From: Tautonia rosea
GTDB taxonomy: Bacteria; Planctomycetota; Planctomycetia; Isosphaerales; Isosphaeraceae
Reading direction: 5' to 3'
NCBI RefSeq assembly: GCF_012958305.1
Contig: NZ_JABBYO010000008.1
Location: 312,001-376,000, forward strand
DNA length: 64,000 nt
A model generated the notes under the pieces. That model made no database searches. It had not been told where the DNA came from and worked only from the letters and a program-made list of their open reading frames with translations. A program made the translations under genes and the position numbers. How positions within the stretch are numbered: the first letter of the stretch is position 1; each line of letters starts with the position of its first letter. Positions 35,724 to 44,588 of this stretch are shown piece by piece.

Positions 35724-38700
35724 GTGGAACCGAGACGAAAGGCGCCGACGGGGATCGCCCAGAAAGTCGCTCGCGACTTCGCCGAGGGGGTCCGAGCCCG
35801 GGGCCGGGCCTACTTCGCCAAGGGGCGAGTGCTGGTCCGAGTGGATGGACCGGGCGAGATTGCCGCGAAGGTCCGCGGCACGACGAGCTACCGCGTGCGG
35901 CTCTGGCTGCGCGGCGATCGCCTGCTCGCCTCGTGCACCTGTCCGTACTTCGGTCCGGAAGGGGCTGGTGCGCCCTGCAAGCACATCTGGGCCACGGTGC
36001 TGGCGACCGACGCTCGCGGCTTGCTCGAAAGCGCCGAAGGCCGGCCGCTTCGGCTGCTGCCGGTCGGCCCTCCTCGACGCCAGCCGCCCACCGGGACGGC
36101 TCCTCCGGCGTTCGAACCGCCGCCGAATGGCCGCGTCAACGGACATGGTCACGGTCCGGGTCATGGTCATGGTCATGGTCCGGGTGCTGGCTCGGGCTCG
36201 GGACCGAGGCAGGGTTACGCGCCGCACGGCCCATCGGGGCACCGGCCCGGCCCTGGAGGAGGGGGCCAGGGGCGTCCGCAGCATCAGCATCCCAAAGGGC
36301 CGCATCGCAAGGCGGGTCAGGGACCGCTGCCGACGGGGCCGGGTCAGGGACCTGGTCCGGGTGGTGGACCTGGAGCCAAGGGGTACATTCCCCGGGCGGG
36401 CGTTCCGTTCGCCAAGGGGGGCAAGCCCCTGCCGAAAGGGCAACAAGGCCCGGGTGGCAAGGGGCAGATTCCCGCGCCTCAGAACAAGCCGAAGAAGACC
36501 AAGCGACGGCTCTACTACATCGTCGATGTGCCGGCGACCCAGGCTCAGGGACGCCTCGTAATCGACCTCGCCCGCCGCGAGCGCAAGCCCGACGGCAGCC
36601 GGGGGCCGCTCCGCCCCTGGTGGCACACACCGGCCACGGCCGCCTCGAAGGTGGATGTCGAGGACCTTCAGATCCTCGAACTGCTTCAGCAGGCGAGGGA
36701 ATCGGGAGCCTCGGCCGGATCAGGGGCCGGTTCCTCGGCAGGAGGAGCGGGAGCGGGAGGAGGAGGCGTCTCTCGCGGGCCGGCCAAGCTGCCGGGAGCG
36801 ATCCGGCGGTTCGCGCTGGCACCGGGCCGGCAGGTCGAGATCATCGAGAAACTCTGCCGGACGGGCCGCTGCCGATTGCGACGGACCGACGGCGAAGACG
36901 ATCCGCCGGGGCTTCGCTGGGACGACGGTCCCCCCTGGCAGTTCTGGCTCGACGTGAAGCAAGATGCCGCCGGCAAGCGCTGGACCTGGCGAGGGGCCCT
37001 GCACCGCAAGCATGGCCGGATCGACCTGGCCGAGCCGTTGGCGATCTTGCCGGGCCTGTTGATTCTCGGCACCGGCCGGGCAGCCCGGTTCGACGACGCG
37101 GGGGTCCCGCAGTGGGTCTCCCGGCTCCGCGAGGAAAAAGAGCTGATCTTCCTCGACGTCGAGAAGCAGGACGCGATGCTTGCCTCGATCCTCGAAGAAG
37201 CGAAGCTCGGCCCCGGCGACCTGATCGAAGACCTGCCCCTGGAGACGATCCGGTCGGCCCCCCGGCCTCGCCTGGTCGCCCGGAGCCCGAGGCGCAACTA
37301 CGGCGTCGAGGCCGATCGGGTACTCGGGCAACTGGAATACGTCTACAACACGACGGCCGTTCCTGCACAGACGACGGGCAACCTGTTCGTCAGCACGAGC
37401 AAAGGGGTGGTGATCCATCGCGACGTGCCGGCCGAGCAGGCAGCGGCGATCCGGTTGTTCGAGGTCGGCTTCCGGGAGTCGAAGGACCACCTGGTTGACC
37501 CCGGCACCCTGGAGCTGCCGGCCAAGCGGCTCGGCCTGGTCGTCCGCGAGCTGGTGGCCGAAGGCTGGCAGGTCGAGGCCGAAGGCGAGGTCATTCAGCC
37601 GGTCGGCGAGTTCAAGCTCTCGGTCACGAGCGGGATCGACTGGTTCGAGCTGGATGGCGCCGTCGATTTCGGCGGGCAGTCGGTCCCCTTGCCCGAGGTT
37701 CTGGCCGCCGCCCGTCGCGGGGAAGACCGGATCACCCTGGCCGACGGTTCGGTCGGCGTCTTGCCCGAAGACTGGATGAAGAAGTACGGGATGCTCGTCG
37801 ATCTCGGCACCGAGAAGGATGGCATCCTCCGCTTCGGCTTCGCGCAGGCAAGCCTGCTCGATGCGCTGCTGGCCAGCCAGTCGAACGTGAAGGTTGATGA
37901 AGGGTTCCGCCGCGCCCGCAAGCAGTTGCAGGAGTTCGAGGGAGTCCGCGCGCTCGACGCTCCCGAAGGGTTCGAAGGAGAGCTTCGGCCGTATCAGCGT
38001 GAGGGGCTCGGGTGGCTCGACTACCTGGAGCGCTTCGGCTTCGGCGGGATCTTGGCCGACGACATGGGCCTGGGCAAGACAATTCAGGTGCTCGCCCTGT
38101 TGCAGCATCGGAAAGTGACCGAGAAGGCCGAGGGGCCGGCCCTGGCGGTCGTTCCCCGGTCGCTCGTCTTCAACTGGCTGGAAGAAGCGGCGAAGTTCAC
38201 CCCCGAGCTTCGCGTGCTCGACTACACCGGCCGAGGCCGCCCGCAGATGCGGGAGACCTTTGACGACTACGACCTGATCGTCACCACCTACGGCACCGTC
38301 CGCACCGACGCGGCCGAGCTGTCGAAGATCGAGTTCGACTTCGTCATCCTCGACGAGGCTCAGGCGATCAAGAACGCGACCAGCCAGGCCGCCAAGGCGT
38401 GCCGCTTGCTCAAGGGGAAGCAGAAGCTCGCCATGAGCGGCACGCCGATCGAAAATCACCTGGGGGAACTCTGGTCGATCATCGAGTTCCTCAACCCCGG
38501 CATGCTCGGCAGCGCCACCGCCTTCAAGGGGCTTACCAGTGCCTCGGCCGGGCAAGACGAAGGGGCAAGGGCCGGACTGGCCAAGGCGCTCAAGCCGTTC
38601 ATCCTGCGACGGACGAAGGCCCAGGTCGTGAAGGATTTGCCCGAGAAGACCGAGCAAACCCTCTACTGCACGATGGAGCCCGCCCAGCGCCGGATTTACG

Positions 38701-39365
38701 AGGAGCTGAAGGCCCATTATCGTCACGCTCTCTTGCGCAAGGGAACGAGCGACCTGAACAAATCCAAGATCGAGGTGCTCGAAGCCCTCTTGCGGCTTCG
38801 GCAAGCCGCCTGCCACCCGGCCCTGATCAGTGCCGAGCAGTATGGCGAGGAACCGTCGGCGAAGCTCGACATGCTCTTGCCGCAACTGGCCGAGGTGGTG
38901 GACGAAGGGCACAAGGCACTCGTCTTCTCGCAGTTCACCACCTTCCTCGGGCTGGTGAAGGACGCTTTGGATCAGGAAGGGCTCACTTATGAATACCTCG
39001 ACGGTCGGACCCGCAACCGGGCCCAGCGGGTCGAGCGGTTCCAGAACGATCCCGACTGCCAGATTTTCCTCATTAGCCTGAAAGCCGGCGGTCTGGGCCT
39101 GAACCTGACGGCCGCCGAATATGTCTACCTGCTCGACCCCTGGTGGAACCCTGCGGTGGAGGCCCAGGCCATCGACCGCTCGCACCGGATCGGCCAGACG
39201 CGAAACGTCTTCGCCTACCGCCTGATCTGCCGCGACACCGTCGAACAGAAGATCGTCGACCTTCAGCAACAAAAACGCGAGCTTGCCGACGCGATCCTCA
39301 ACGCCGATAACCGCTCGATCATCAAGAGCCTCTCGCGCGATGACCTGGAGTTCCTGCTCTCCTGA
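35724..39365 (+). CDS. SWIM zinc-finger SNF2-family helicase
   Basis: A 1213-residue ATPase. The SWIM finger lies near residues 70-90 (CTCPYF, then PCKHIWAT). Residues 110-260 form a Gly/Pro/His/Lys-rich linker with GHGHGPGHGHGHGPG, followed by a further basic domain. The SNF2 core runs from about 755 to 1205: ILADDMGLGKTIQ, VVPRSLVFNWLEEA, ILDEAQAIKN, MSGTPIENH, KALVFSQFTTFL, LISLKAGGLGLNLTAA and DRSHRIGQT. It remodels or translocates on DNA-protein complexes; bacterial members are linked to transcription or defence. The GTG at 35724 has AGGAG 6 bases upstream and starts at the conserved part. An ATG at 35514 would add 70 Arg/Pro-rich residues. Confidence 0.92.
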   Translation: MEPRRKAPTGIAQKVARDFAEGVRARGRAYFAKGRVLVRVDGPGEIAAKVRGTTSYRVRLWLRGDRLLASCTCPYFGPEGAGAPCKHIWATVLATDARGLLESAEGRPLRLLPVGPPRRQPPTGTAPPAFEPPPNGRVNGHGHGPGHGHGHGPGAGSGSGPRQGYAPHGPSGHRPGPGGGGQGRPQHQHPKGPHRKAGQGPLPTGPGQGPGPGGGPGAKGYIPRAGVPFAKGGKPLPKGQQGPGGKGQIPAPQNKPKKTKRRLYYIVDVPATQAQGRLVIDLARRERKPDGSRGPLRPWWHTPATAASKVDVEDLQILELLQQARESGASAGSGAGSSAGGAGAGGGGVSRGPAKLPGAIRRFALAPGRQVEIIEKLCRTGRCRLRRTDGEDDPPGLRWDDGPPWQFWLDVKQDAAGKRWTWRGALHRKHGRIDLAEPLAILPGLLILGTGRAARFDDAGVPQWVSRLREEKELIFLDVEKQDAMLASILEEAKLGPGDLIEDLPLETIRSAPRPRLVARSPRRNYGVEADRVLGQLEYVYNTTAVPAQTTGNLFVSTSKGVVIHRDVPAEQAAAIRLFEVGFRESKDHLVDPGTLELPAKRLGLVVRELVAEGWQVEAEGEVIQPVGEFKLSVTSGIDWFELDGAVDFGGQSVPLPEVLAAARRGEDRITLADGSVGVLPEDWMKKYGMLVDLGTEKDGILRFGFAQASLLDALLASQSNVKVDEGFRRARKQLQEFEGVRALDAPEGFEGELRPYQREGLGWLDYLERFGFGGILADDMGLGKTIQVLALLQHRKVTEKAEGPALAVVPRSLVFNWLEEAAKFTPELRVLDYTGRGRPQMRETFDDYDLIVTTYGTVRTDAAELSKIEFDFVILDEAQAIKNATSQAAKACRLLKGKQKLAMSGTPIENHLGELWSIIEFLNPGMLGSATAFKGLTSASAGQDEGARAGLAKALKPFILRRTKAQVVKDLPEKTEQTLYCTMEPAQRRIYEELKAHYRHALLRKGTSDLNKSKIEVLEALLRLRQAACHPALISAEQYGEEPSAKLDMLLPQLAEVVDEGHKALVFSQFTTFLGLVKDALDQEGLTYEYLDGRTRNRAQRVERFQNDPDCQIFLISLKAGGLGLNLTAAEYVYLLDPWWNPAVEAQAIDRSHRIGQTRNVFAYRLICRDTVEQKIVDLQQQKRELADAILNADNRSIIKSLSRDDLEFLLS

Positions 39366-39425
39366 GGCTCGGGGGCCTTTTCCTTCTCAGGCCCCTGCCC
39401 TCCCGCTCGCTTCGGACGCATTACC

Positions 39426-40604
39426 ATGTTCCTCCGCGAGATCACCCTCCGCAACCTCCTCTCCTTCGGGCCCGAGACGCCTCCCTTCGCGCTGCGCAAT
39501 TTGAATGTTCTGATCGGACCGAACGGCTCGGGGAAGTCGAACTTCATCGAGGCGATCGGGCTGTTGCGTGCAACGGCAGGAGATTTGTCGAAGCCCTTCA
39601 GCGACGGGGTGGGCGAATGGATCTGGAAGGGAATGCCGGGGGGCTTCGCCCAGATCGAAGTCGAGGTCCGGCAGCCCGAAGCGCCGAAGCTGGCGAGGCA
39701 CGCCTTTGCATTCGAAGAACGAATGGATCGGCTGAACATTGTGAACGAGGAGATTAGTGCGTTCAGTCCGGGCGGGTGGCGGGCGGAGCTTTATTCGAAT
39801 GAAGGCCGGCTGACGATCCCGGAAGCGGCCGGGGGTGCGGCAGGGTTCTTCATGCGGCACTTCGACGCGGGCCAATCGGTGCTCTCCCAGATCGGCGTCT
39901 ACGACCCGCTCGCCGTTGCCCTTGGGCATTCAAGGGCGAATTTGCTGGAGTTGATAAATCTCGAACGGTCGTATCGGGAGATCAAAATTTTCCGAGAGTG
40001 GTCGTTCGGGGCCCGGTCCCCCGTCCGGCAATTCCAGAGGGCGGACCAGAAGGGGGAGTTCCCGTCTGAGGATTTCGAGAACCTCGGTCTGGTCCTCAAC
40101 CGGCTGAGGCACACGCCCGCCGTGAAGCGTCGCATCCTGGAATCGCTCCACGACCTGTACGACGGGATCACCGACTTCGACGTCTCGGTTTTCGGGGGGA
40201 TGTTCCGGCTCTATCTCGAAGAAGGGGATCGCTCGATTCCCGCGTTTCGCCTCTCCGACGGTACGCTCCGCTACCTCTGCCTTCTGGCGATCCTCTGCCA
40301 CCCGGAGCCCCCGCCCTTGATCTGCATCGAGGAGCCGGAGCTGGGGCTGCACCCGGACGTGCTGGTGAACCTGGCGAAGCTAATCAAGGAAGCGTCGGAG
40401 CGGACGCAGTTGATCATCACGACCCACTCGGAAATCCTGGTGGATGCGTTGACCTACTCGCCTGAGGACGTCGTCATCTGCGAGAAGGGGGAGTCGGGCA
40501 CGGTGATGCGGCGGTTGGACCCGGACGACCTCGAAGTCTGGCTCGAAGACTACACGCTGGGCCAGCTTTGGAGCCGCGGCCAGATCGGGGGGAACCGCTG
40601 GTGA
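39426..40604 (+). CDS. AAA ATPase of the RecF/OLD-like AAA_21 type
   Basis: A 392-residue ABC-type ATPase. Walker A is GPNGSGKSN at residues 31-39. The signature-like stretch is RLSDGTLRYLCLLAILCHP at about 275-293. Walker B is CIEEPELGLHP with E302-E303, and the switch is TTHSEIL near 337. FLREITLRNLLSFGP is the usual AAA_15/AAA_21 opening. Such ATPases often drive an effector encoded next to them in anti-phage systems. Here the next gene, DUF4276, overlaps by 4 bases. Starts 60 bases after the helicase stop, so it may be read with it. There is no nuclease domain of its own. Confidence 0.9.
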   Translation: MFLREITLRNLLSFGPETPPFALRNLNVLIGPNGSGKSNFIEAIGLLRATAGDLSKPFSDGVGEWIWKGMPGGFAQIEVEVRQPEAPKLARHAFAFEERMDRLNIVNEEISAFSPGGWRAELYSNEGRLTIPEAAGGAAGFFMRHFDAGQSVLSQIGVYDPLAVALGHSRANLLELINLERSYREIKIFREWSFGARSPVRQFQRADQKGEFPSEDFENLGLVLNRLRHTPAVKRRILESLHDLYDGITDFDVSVFGGMFRLYLEEGDRSIPAFRLSDGTLRYLCLLAILCHPEPPPLICIEEPELGLHPDVLVNLAKLIKEASERTQLIITTHSEILVDALTYSPEDVVICEKGESGTVMRRLDPDDLEVWLEDYTLGQLWSRGQIGGNRW

Positions 40605-41254
40605 GGGTGGTCATCTTCTTCGAGGGGGGCGGGACCGGTCGGATCGACCGAGAGGTCCGACAGGCCTTCAAGCGGTTCCTCGATCGGGCTGGGTTTCGGG
40701 GGGGGATGCCCGCAGTCGTCCCGTGCGGGAGCCGCACGGCAGCCTTGAAGAGTTTCGAGACGGAATCGACACGCCCCGGCTCGGATGTCTGGCCAATCCT
40801 CCTCGTCGATAGCGAAGCCCCGGTCCTTCTCGAGCACCGGGAGAAGCCCTGGGATCACCTGGCCACGGTCGTCGTCGCGGGCGGTTCCGATCGCTCGAAA
40901 CAACTGACGCGGCCCCACGAGGCGCGGAATGACCATGCTTTTCTGATGGTCCAGTGCATGGAGAGCTGGTTCCTGGCCGATCCCGAATGGCTCGCGAGGT
41001 ATTTCGGCCAGCAGTTCCATGCCGGGTCGGTCCCGGCGGGCAATAATGTCGAAGGAATCGACGTGGCCCGCGTCATGGACGGACTCAAGAGCGCAACGCG
41101 GCATTGCAAGAAAGACAAACGGTACAGCGAAAAGACCAAAGGAAGGCACTCCTTCGAGATCCTCGCCGGGCTCGACCCGACGAAGGTCGAACGCGCCTCG
41201 CCGCATGCAAAGAGGCTGTTCGACACGCTCAGGGCAAAGGGCTCGGTTCGATGA
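40601..41254 (+). CDS. DUF4276 protein, predicted TOPRIM-like partner of the ATPase
   Basis: A 217-residue protein starting with GTG inside the ATPase stop (GTGA overlap), preceded by a G-rich ribosome site. Typical DUF4276 blocks are VVIFFEGGG with E8, ILLVDSEAPV with D70 and E72, and MVQCMESWFLAD at 117-127. An early Glu after a strand and a later D-x-E or D-x-D is the arrangement of TOPRIM nucleases, so a metal-dependent nuclease role is conceivable; this is inference. The order ATPase then small acidic-centre protein mirrors PARIS (AAA_15 with DUF4435). Its stop overlaps the start of a glycosyltransferase gene by 4 bases. Confidence 0.85.
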   Translation: MRVVIFFEGGGTGRIDREVRQAFKRFLDRAGFRGGMPAVVPCGSRTAALKSFETESTRPGSDVWPILLVDSEAPVLLEHREKPWDHLATVVVAGGSDRSKQLTRPHEARNDHAFLMVQCMESWFLADPEWLARYFGQQFHAGSVPAGNNVEGIDVARVMDGLKSATRHCKKDKRYSEKTKGRHSFEILAGLDPTKVERASPHAKRLFDTLRAKGSVR

Positions 41255-42267
41255 GTCGCCGCAGGCTGGACCGGGCCATGCTGTCGGTTGTCGTGCCGGT
41301 GTACGACGAGGAGGAGGCGCTGCCGGAGCTGGAAAAGAGGCTGGCGAGCGCGGTCGAGGGGTTGGGGTTTGATCGCTTGGAATTTCTCCTGGTGTCGGAC
41401 GGGAGCAGGGATGGCTCGGAGGAGATCATCCGAGCGATGGTCGCGCGTGACCCGAGGTACAAGGGGGTCTTCCTGTCGAGGAATTTCGGGCATCAGGCGG
41501 CGATCGGGACCGGGCTCGGCATGGCAAGAGGGTCGGTCGTGGCGATCATCGACGGAGATTTGCAGGACCCTCCGGAAGCGATCGCGGCCCTGATCGAGAT
41601 GCTCGATCAGGGGGCCGACGTGGCCTATGGGGTGCGGACGAGGCGCAAGGAATCGCTGCCGGCTCGCATGGCGTATGCAACCTTTTATCGAGTGCTCAGG
41701 GCCGTCTCGGCGATCGAGATCCCGCTCGATTCGGGCGATTTCTGCTGCATGAGGAGGCCAGTCGTCGACGCCATGCTCGCCTTGCCCGAGCGGCGCCGGT
41801 TCCTGAGAGGATTGCGGGCCTGGGTCGGCTTCCAGCAGGTGGGCGTTCCCTACGAGCGGGCGGCACGGCACGCGGGAGCGCCGAAGTACACGCTTCGAAA
41901 GTTGATCGCGCTGGCGTATGACGGCTTGTTTTCCTTTTCAAGCCTGCCGATCCGGGTGATGCAACTCGCTGGGTTCGTGTTGTCGGCCCTGGCGATCGGG
42001 ATTGCAATCTTCTACATCATCTGGTCCTTCCTAGCCCCCGAGCGGTTCCCGAGCGGGTTCGCCAGCCTAATCGTCTCGATCTGGTTCTTCGCCGGGGTGC
42101 AGTTGCTTTGCCTCGGGATCGTCGGCGAATACGTCGTGCGAACCTGTGATGAGTCGAGAGGCCGCCCGCAGGCGATCGTCCGCGAAGTGGTCGCCCACTC
42201 GAAGGAGGAGGGCGAACAGGACGATCCAGGGTCCATCACTTCGTCTCGGATGGATCATCATGCGTGA
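41251..42267 (+). CDS. Polyprenyl-phosphate glycosyltransferase (GtrB/ArnC/DPM1-like)
   Basis: A 338-residue family 2 glycosyltransferase. The catalytic domain has LSVVVPVYDEEEALPELE, LVSDGSRDGSEEII, SRNFGHQAAIGTGL and IIDGDLQDPPE with the metal-binding DGD. Two C-terminal helices follow (VMQLAGFVLSALAIGIAIFY and LIVSIWFFAGVQLLCLGIVGEY). The family moves a sugar from a nucleotide donor to undecaprenyl phosphate at the cytoplasmic face. The start ATG at 41251 overlaps the DUF4276 stop (ATGA); a long frame from 41104 is excluded by this overlap. It is the first glycan gene of the run to 47073. Confidence 0.92.
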   Translation: MSRRRLDRAMLSVVVPVYDEEEALPELEKRLASAVEGLGFDRLEFLLVSDGSRDGSEEIIRAMVARDPRYKGVFLSRNFGHQAAIGTGLGMARGSVVAIIDGDLQDPPEAIAALIEMLDQGADVAYGVRTRRKESLPARMAYATFYRVLRAVSAIEIPLDSGDFCCMRRPVVDAMLALPERRRFLRGLRAWVGFQQVGVPYERAARHAGAPKYTLRKLIALAYDGLFSFSSLPIRVMQLAGFVLSALAIGIAIFYIIWSFLAPERFPSGFASLIVSIWFFAGVQLLCLGIVGEYVVRTCDESRGRPQAIVREVVAHSKEEGEQDDPGSITSSRMDHHA

Positions 42268-43006
42268 ATCGTATGGCGCGGTCTATGCCCGGCTCTACAA
42301 CGGGCACTGGTGGTGGCGGGCCAGGGAAGCCATCGTTCTGCGGACGATTCGCAAGGCAGGGCTGACTCCGGGGGAACATCGGGAGATTCTCGATGTCGGC
42401 TGCGGCGACGGCTTGTCGTTCCCGGCGCTCTCGGCGTTCGGCCGGGTGCGGGGGATCGAGGTGGACGAGCGGTTGCTCGACCCGAGCGGGCCGTACCGCG
42501 ATCGGATTTTCACCGCTCCGCTGGGCGATTCGCGTTACGACGGCCCGTCGTGGCGGTTCGATCTGATCACGGCGCTCGACGTCTTGGAGCACATTGACAA
42601 CGACCGTGCCGCGGCCGAGGCGATGGTCCGGATGCTTCGGCCTGGCGGCCTGCTGGTCGTCACCGTCCCCGCGTTCGAAACGCTCTGGGACGAGCACGAT
42701 GAGATCAATCATCATTACCGACGGTACACGATCGGTCGGCTGCGGCGGGTGCTGAAGGGCATCGGTCTGGAATCGATCCGGTTGCGATACGTCTTCCGAG
42801 GGCTGTTCGCGCCGAAGCTGGCCGTACGCCTGGTCAACCTCGGGCGTCGGCGGAAGGTGGCGCAGCACGGCATTCCCTCGCCTCGGGTCAACGCGGTGAT
42901 GCAACGGCTCTGCGAACTGGAAGACCGGGTGCTCGCTCCCTTGCCCGTTCCGTTCGGCACGTCGGTCCTGGCGGTCGCTCGCCGGGCGATTGGCGAGGTG
43001 CAGTGA
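42260..43006 (+). CDS. SAM-dependent methyltransferase (class I)
   Basis: A 248-residue methyltransferase. The SAM loop is ILDVGCGDGLSFPAL near residue 45, the acidic end of strand 2 is GIEVDERLL, and LITALDVLEHIDNDRAA and LRPGGLLVVTVPAF follow. Its start overlaps the preceding glycosyltransferase stop by 8 bases. It has a basic C-terminal third that may touch lipid-linked glycan. In this setting it probably methylates a sugar or modifies a polyprenyl-linked intermediate. The substrate is not determinable from sequence. Confidence 0.85.
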   Translation: MRESYGAVYARLYNGHWWWRAREAIVLRTIRKAGLTPGEHREILDVGCGDGLSFPALSAFGRVRGIEVDERLLDPSGPYRDRIFTAPLGDSRYDGPSWRFDLITALDVLEHIDNDRAAAEAMVRMLRPGGLLVVTVPAFETLWDEHDEINHHYRRYTIGRLRRVLKGIGLESIRLRYVFRGLFAPKLAVRLVNLGRRRKVAQHGIPSPRVNAVMQRLCELEDRVLAPLPVPFGTSVLAVARRAIGEVQ

Positions 43007-43221
43007 GGTTGCGGAATCCGGTCGTCCCAGGGCCGATCCTGACGGCGAGGCCCGCCCTCTCGCGTGATCCGGCCTTTGACGACCCGGTCCGGCTCGGCAA
43101 CAATTGAGACGCCGATCGGGGCAAACCCGGACCGGACCGAATTCCCCTCCCCTGACCGTTTGATCGCCGGCCAGATCCGCCGACTGGCCGTCGAAGGACG
43201 CAACCGGAGCGACCCGAACCG

Positions 43222-44427
43222 ATGGCCGATCCCGAGTTCCGGCACGATGTCTGTGTGGTGGGGGGCGGCGGCCATGTGGGATTGCCGCTGGCGATCACCT
43301 TCGCCTCGCACGGGTTGAAGGTTAGCGTGTTTGACATCAACGCGCTGGCCGTCGAAACGGTGCGATCGGGACGGATGCCCTTTCTCGAAACTGGGGCCGA
43401 GGAGGCGCTCCGCGCGGTTATCGGCCAAACGCTGGAGGTGGGCACCGAGCCGGAACTGGTCTCTCAGGCCAGGCATGTGGTGGTGGTCATCGGCACCCCG
43501 GTCGATGAGCATCTCAATCCCACCTTTCACACCATGAGGCGCTTCTTTCAGCGGCTCATTCCACACCTGAGAGACGGGCAATCGGTCATCCTCCGCAGCA
43601 CCGTCTACCCTGGCACGACAGAGAAGATCCGGGCCCTGCTCGATCGGTCGGGCGTTCGCGTGCATGTCGCCTTCTGCCCCGAGCGGGTGGCCGAGGGGAA
43701 GGCGATGGAGGAACTTGTCGTCCTGCCTCAGATCGTCTCCGGCTGCGATGAGCGGGCGGTCGAGGCGGCCTCGGAACTGTTCGGGACGATTGCGAAATCT
43801 CTGATCGTGCTCTCCCCGCTGGAGGCGGAGCTGACGAAGATTTTCGCGAACGTCTGGCGCTATATTCAGTTTGCGACCGCCAATCAGTTCTTCATGATTG
43901 CGGCCGATCATGGGCTCGATTTCTACAAGCTGCACGACGCCCTGACCCACGATTACCCTCGCATGGCCGGCCTCCCCCGGAGCGGGTTCGCGGCCGGCCC
44001 GTGCCTGTTCAAGGACACGATGCAGCTCTCGGCCGCCTACAACAACAACTTCGCGCTCGGCCATGCCGCGATGCTGGTGAATGAAGGGTTGCCGAACTTT
44101 TTGGTCAAGCATGCCAAGCAGCGTTTCGACCTGTCGACGATGACCGTCGGTCTGCTCGGCATGGCCTTCAAGGCCGAGAGCGACGACCCGAGAGAATCTC
44201 TCTCGTACAAGCTTCGCAAGCTGCTCGAAGCGGAGGCGGGAACCGTGTTATGCACGGATGAGTACATCACTGATCCGAATTTCCTGCCGGTCGAGGAGGT
44301 GGTGGCGCAGGCCGACCTGCTGTTCATCGGAGCGCCCCACCGAAAGTATCGGGAACTGGTGATTCCGAAGGAGCTGCCGGTGGTTGATGTCTGGAACCTG
44401 TACGGCCGGGGAGCCTTTCCGGAGTGA
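43222..44427 (+). CDS. Nucleotide-sugar 6-dehydrogenase (UDP-glucose/ManNAc dehydrogenase family)
   Basis: A 401-residue NAD-dependent enzyme that oxidises a nucleotide sugar C6 alcohol to a uronate. The Rossmann start is VCVVGGGGHVGLPLA. VIGTPVDEHLNP, LRSTVYPGTTEKI and CPERVAEGKAMEEL are family marks. The catalytic Cys lies in GPCLFKD, and GMAFKAESDDPRES opens the third domain. The sequence is nearer the UDP-sugar group that uses GPCLFKD than to classical UDP-glucose dehydrogenase (GGSCFPKD). There is a 215-base gap before it, so it may have its own promoter. It feeds uronic acid into the glycan made by the neighbours. Confidence 0.9.
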   Translation: MADPEFRHDVCVVGGGGHVGLPLAITFASHGLKVSVFDINALAVETVRSGRMPFLETGAEEALRAVIGQTLEVGTEPELVSQARHVVVVIGTPVDEHLNPTFHTMRRFFQRLIPHLRDGQSVILRSTVYPGTTEKIRALLDRSGVRVHVAFCPERVAEGKAMEELVVLPQIVSGCDERAVEAASELFGTIAKSLIVLSPLEAELTKIFANVWRYIQFATANQFFMIAADHGLDFYKLHDALTHDYPRMAGLPRSGFAAGPCLFKDTMQLSAAYNNNFALGHAAMLVNEGLPNFLVKHAKQRFDLSTMTVGLLGMAFKAESDDPRESLSYKLRKLLEAEAGTVLCTDEYITDPNFLPVEEVVAQADLLFIGAPHRKYRELVIPKELPVVDVWNLYGRGAFPE

Positions 44428-44588
44428 CCCGAGCACGCCGAATGCCTTGAACGATTCGGCGATTCCTGGGACGATACTCCCAGAAGCCGGTGATTCCATC
44501 GCCCTGTTCGCACGCCAGAGACCGTCCGCCGTCGGACGTCTTTCGCCGCCGCACCGGCTTGATTGATGGAACGAAGGATGGCGCATCG

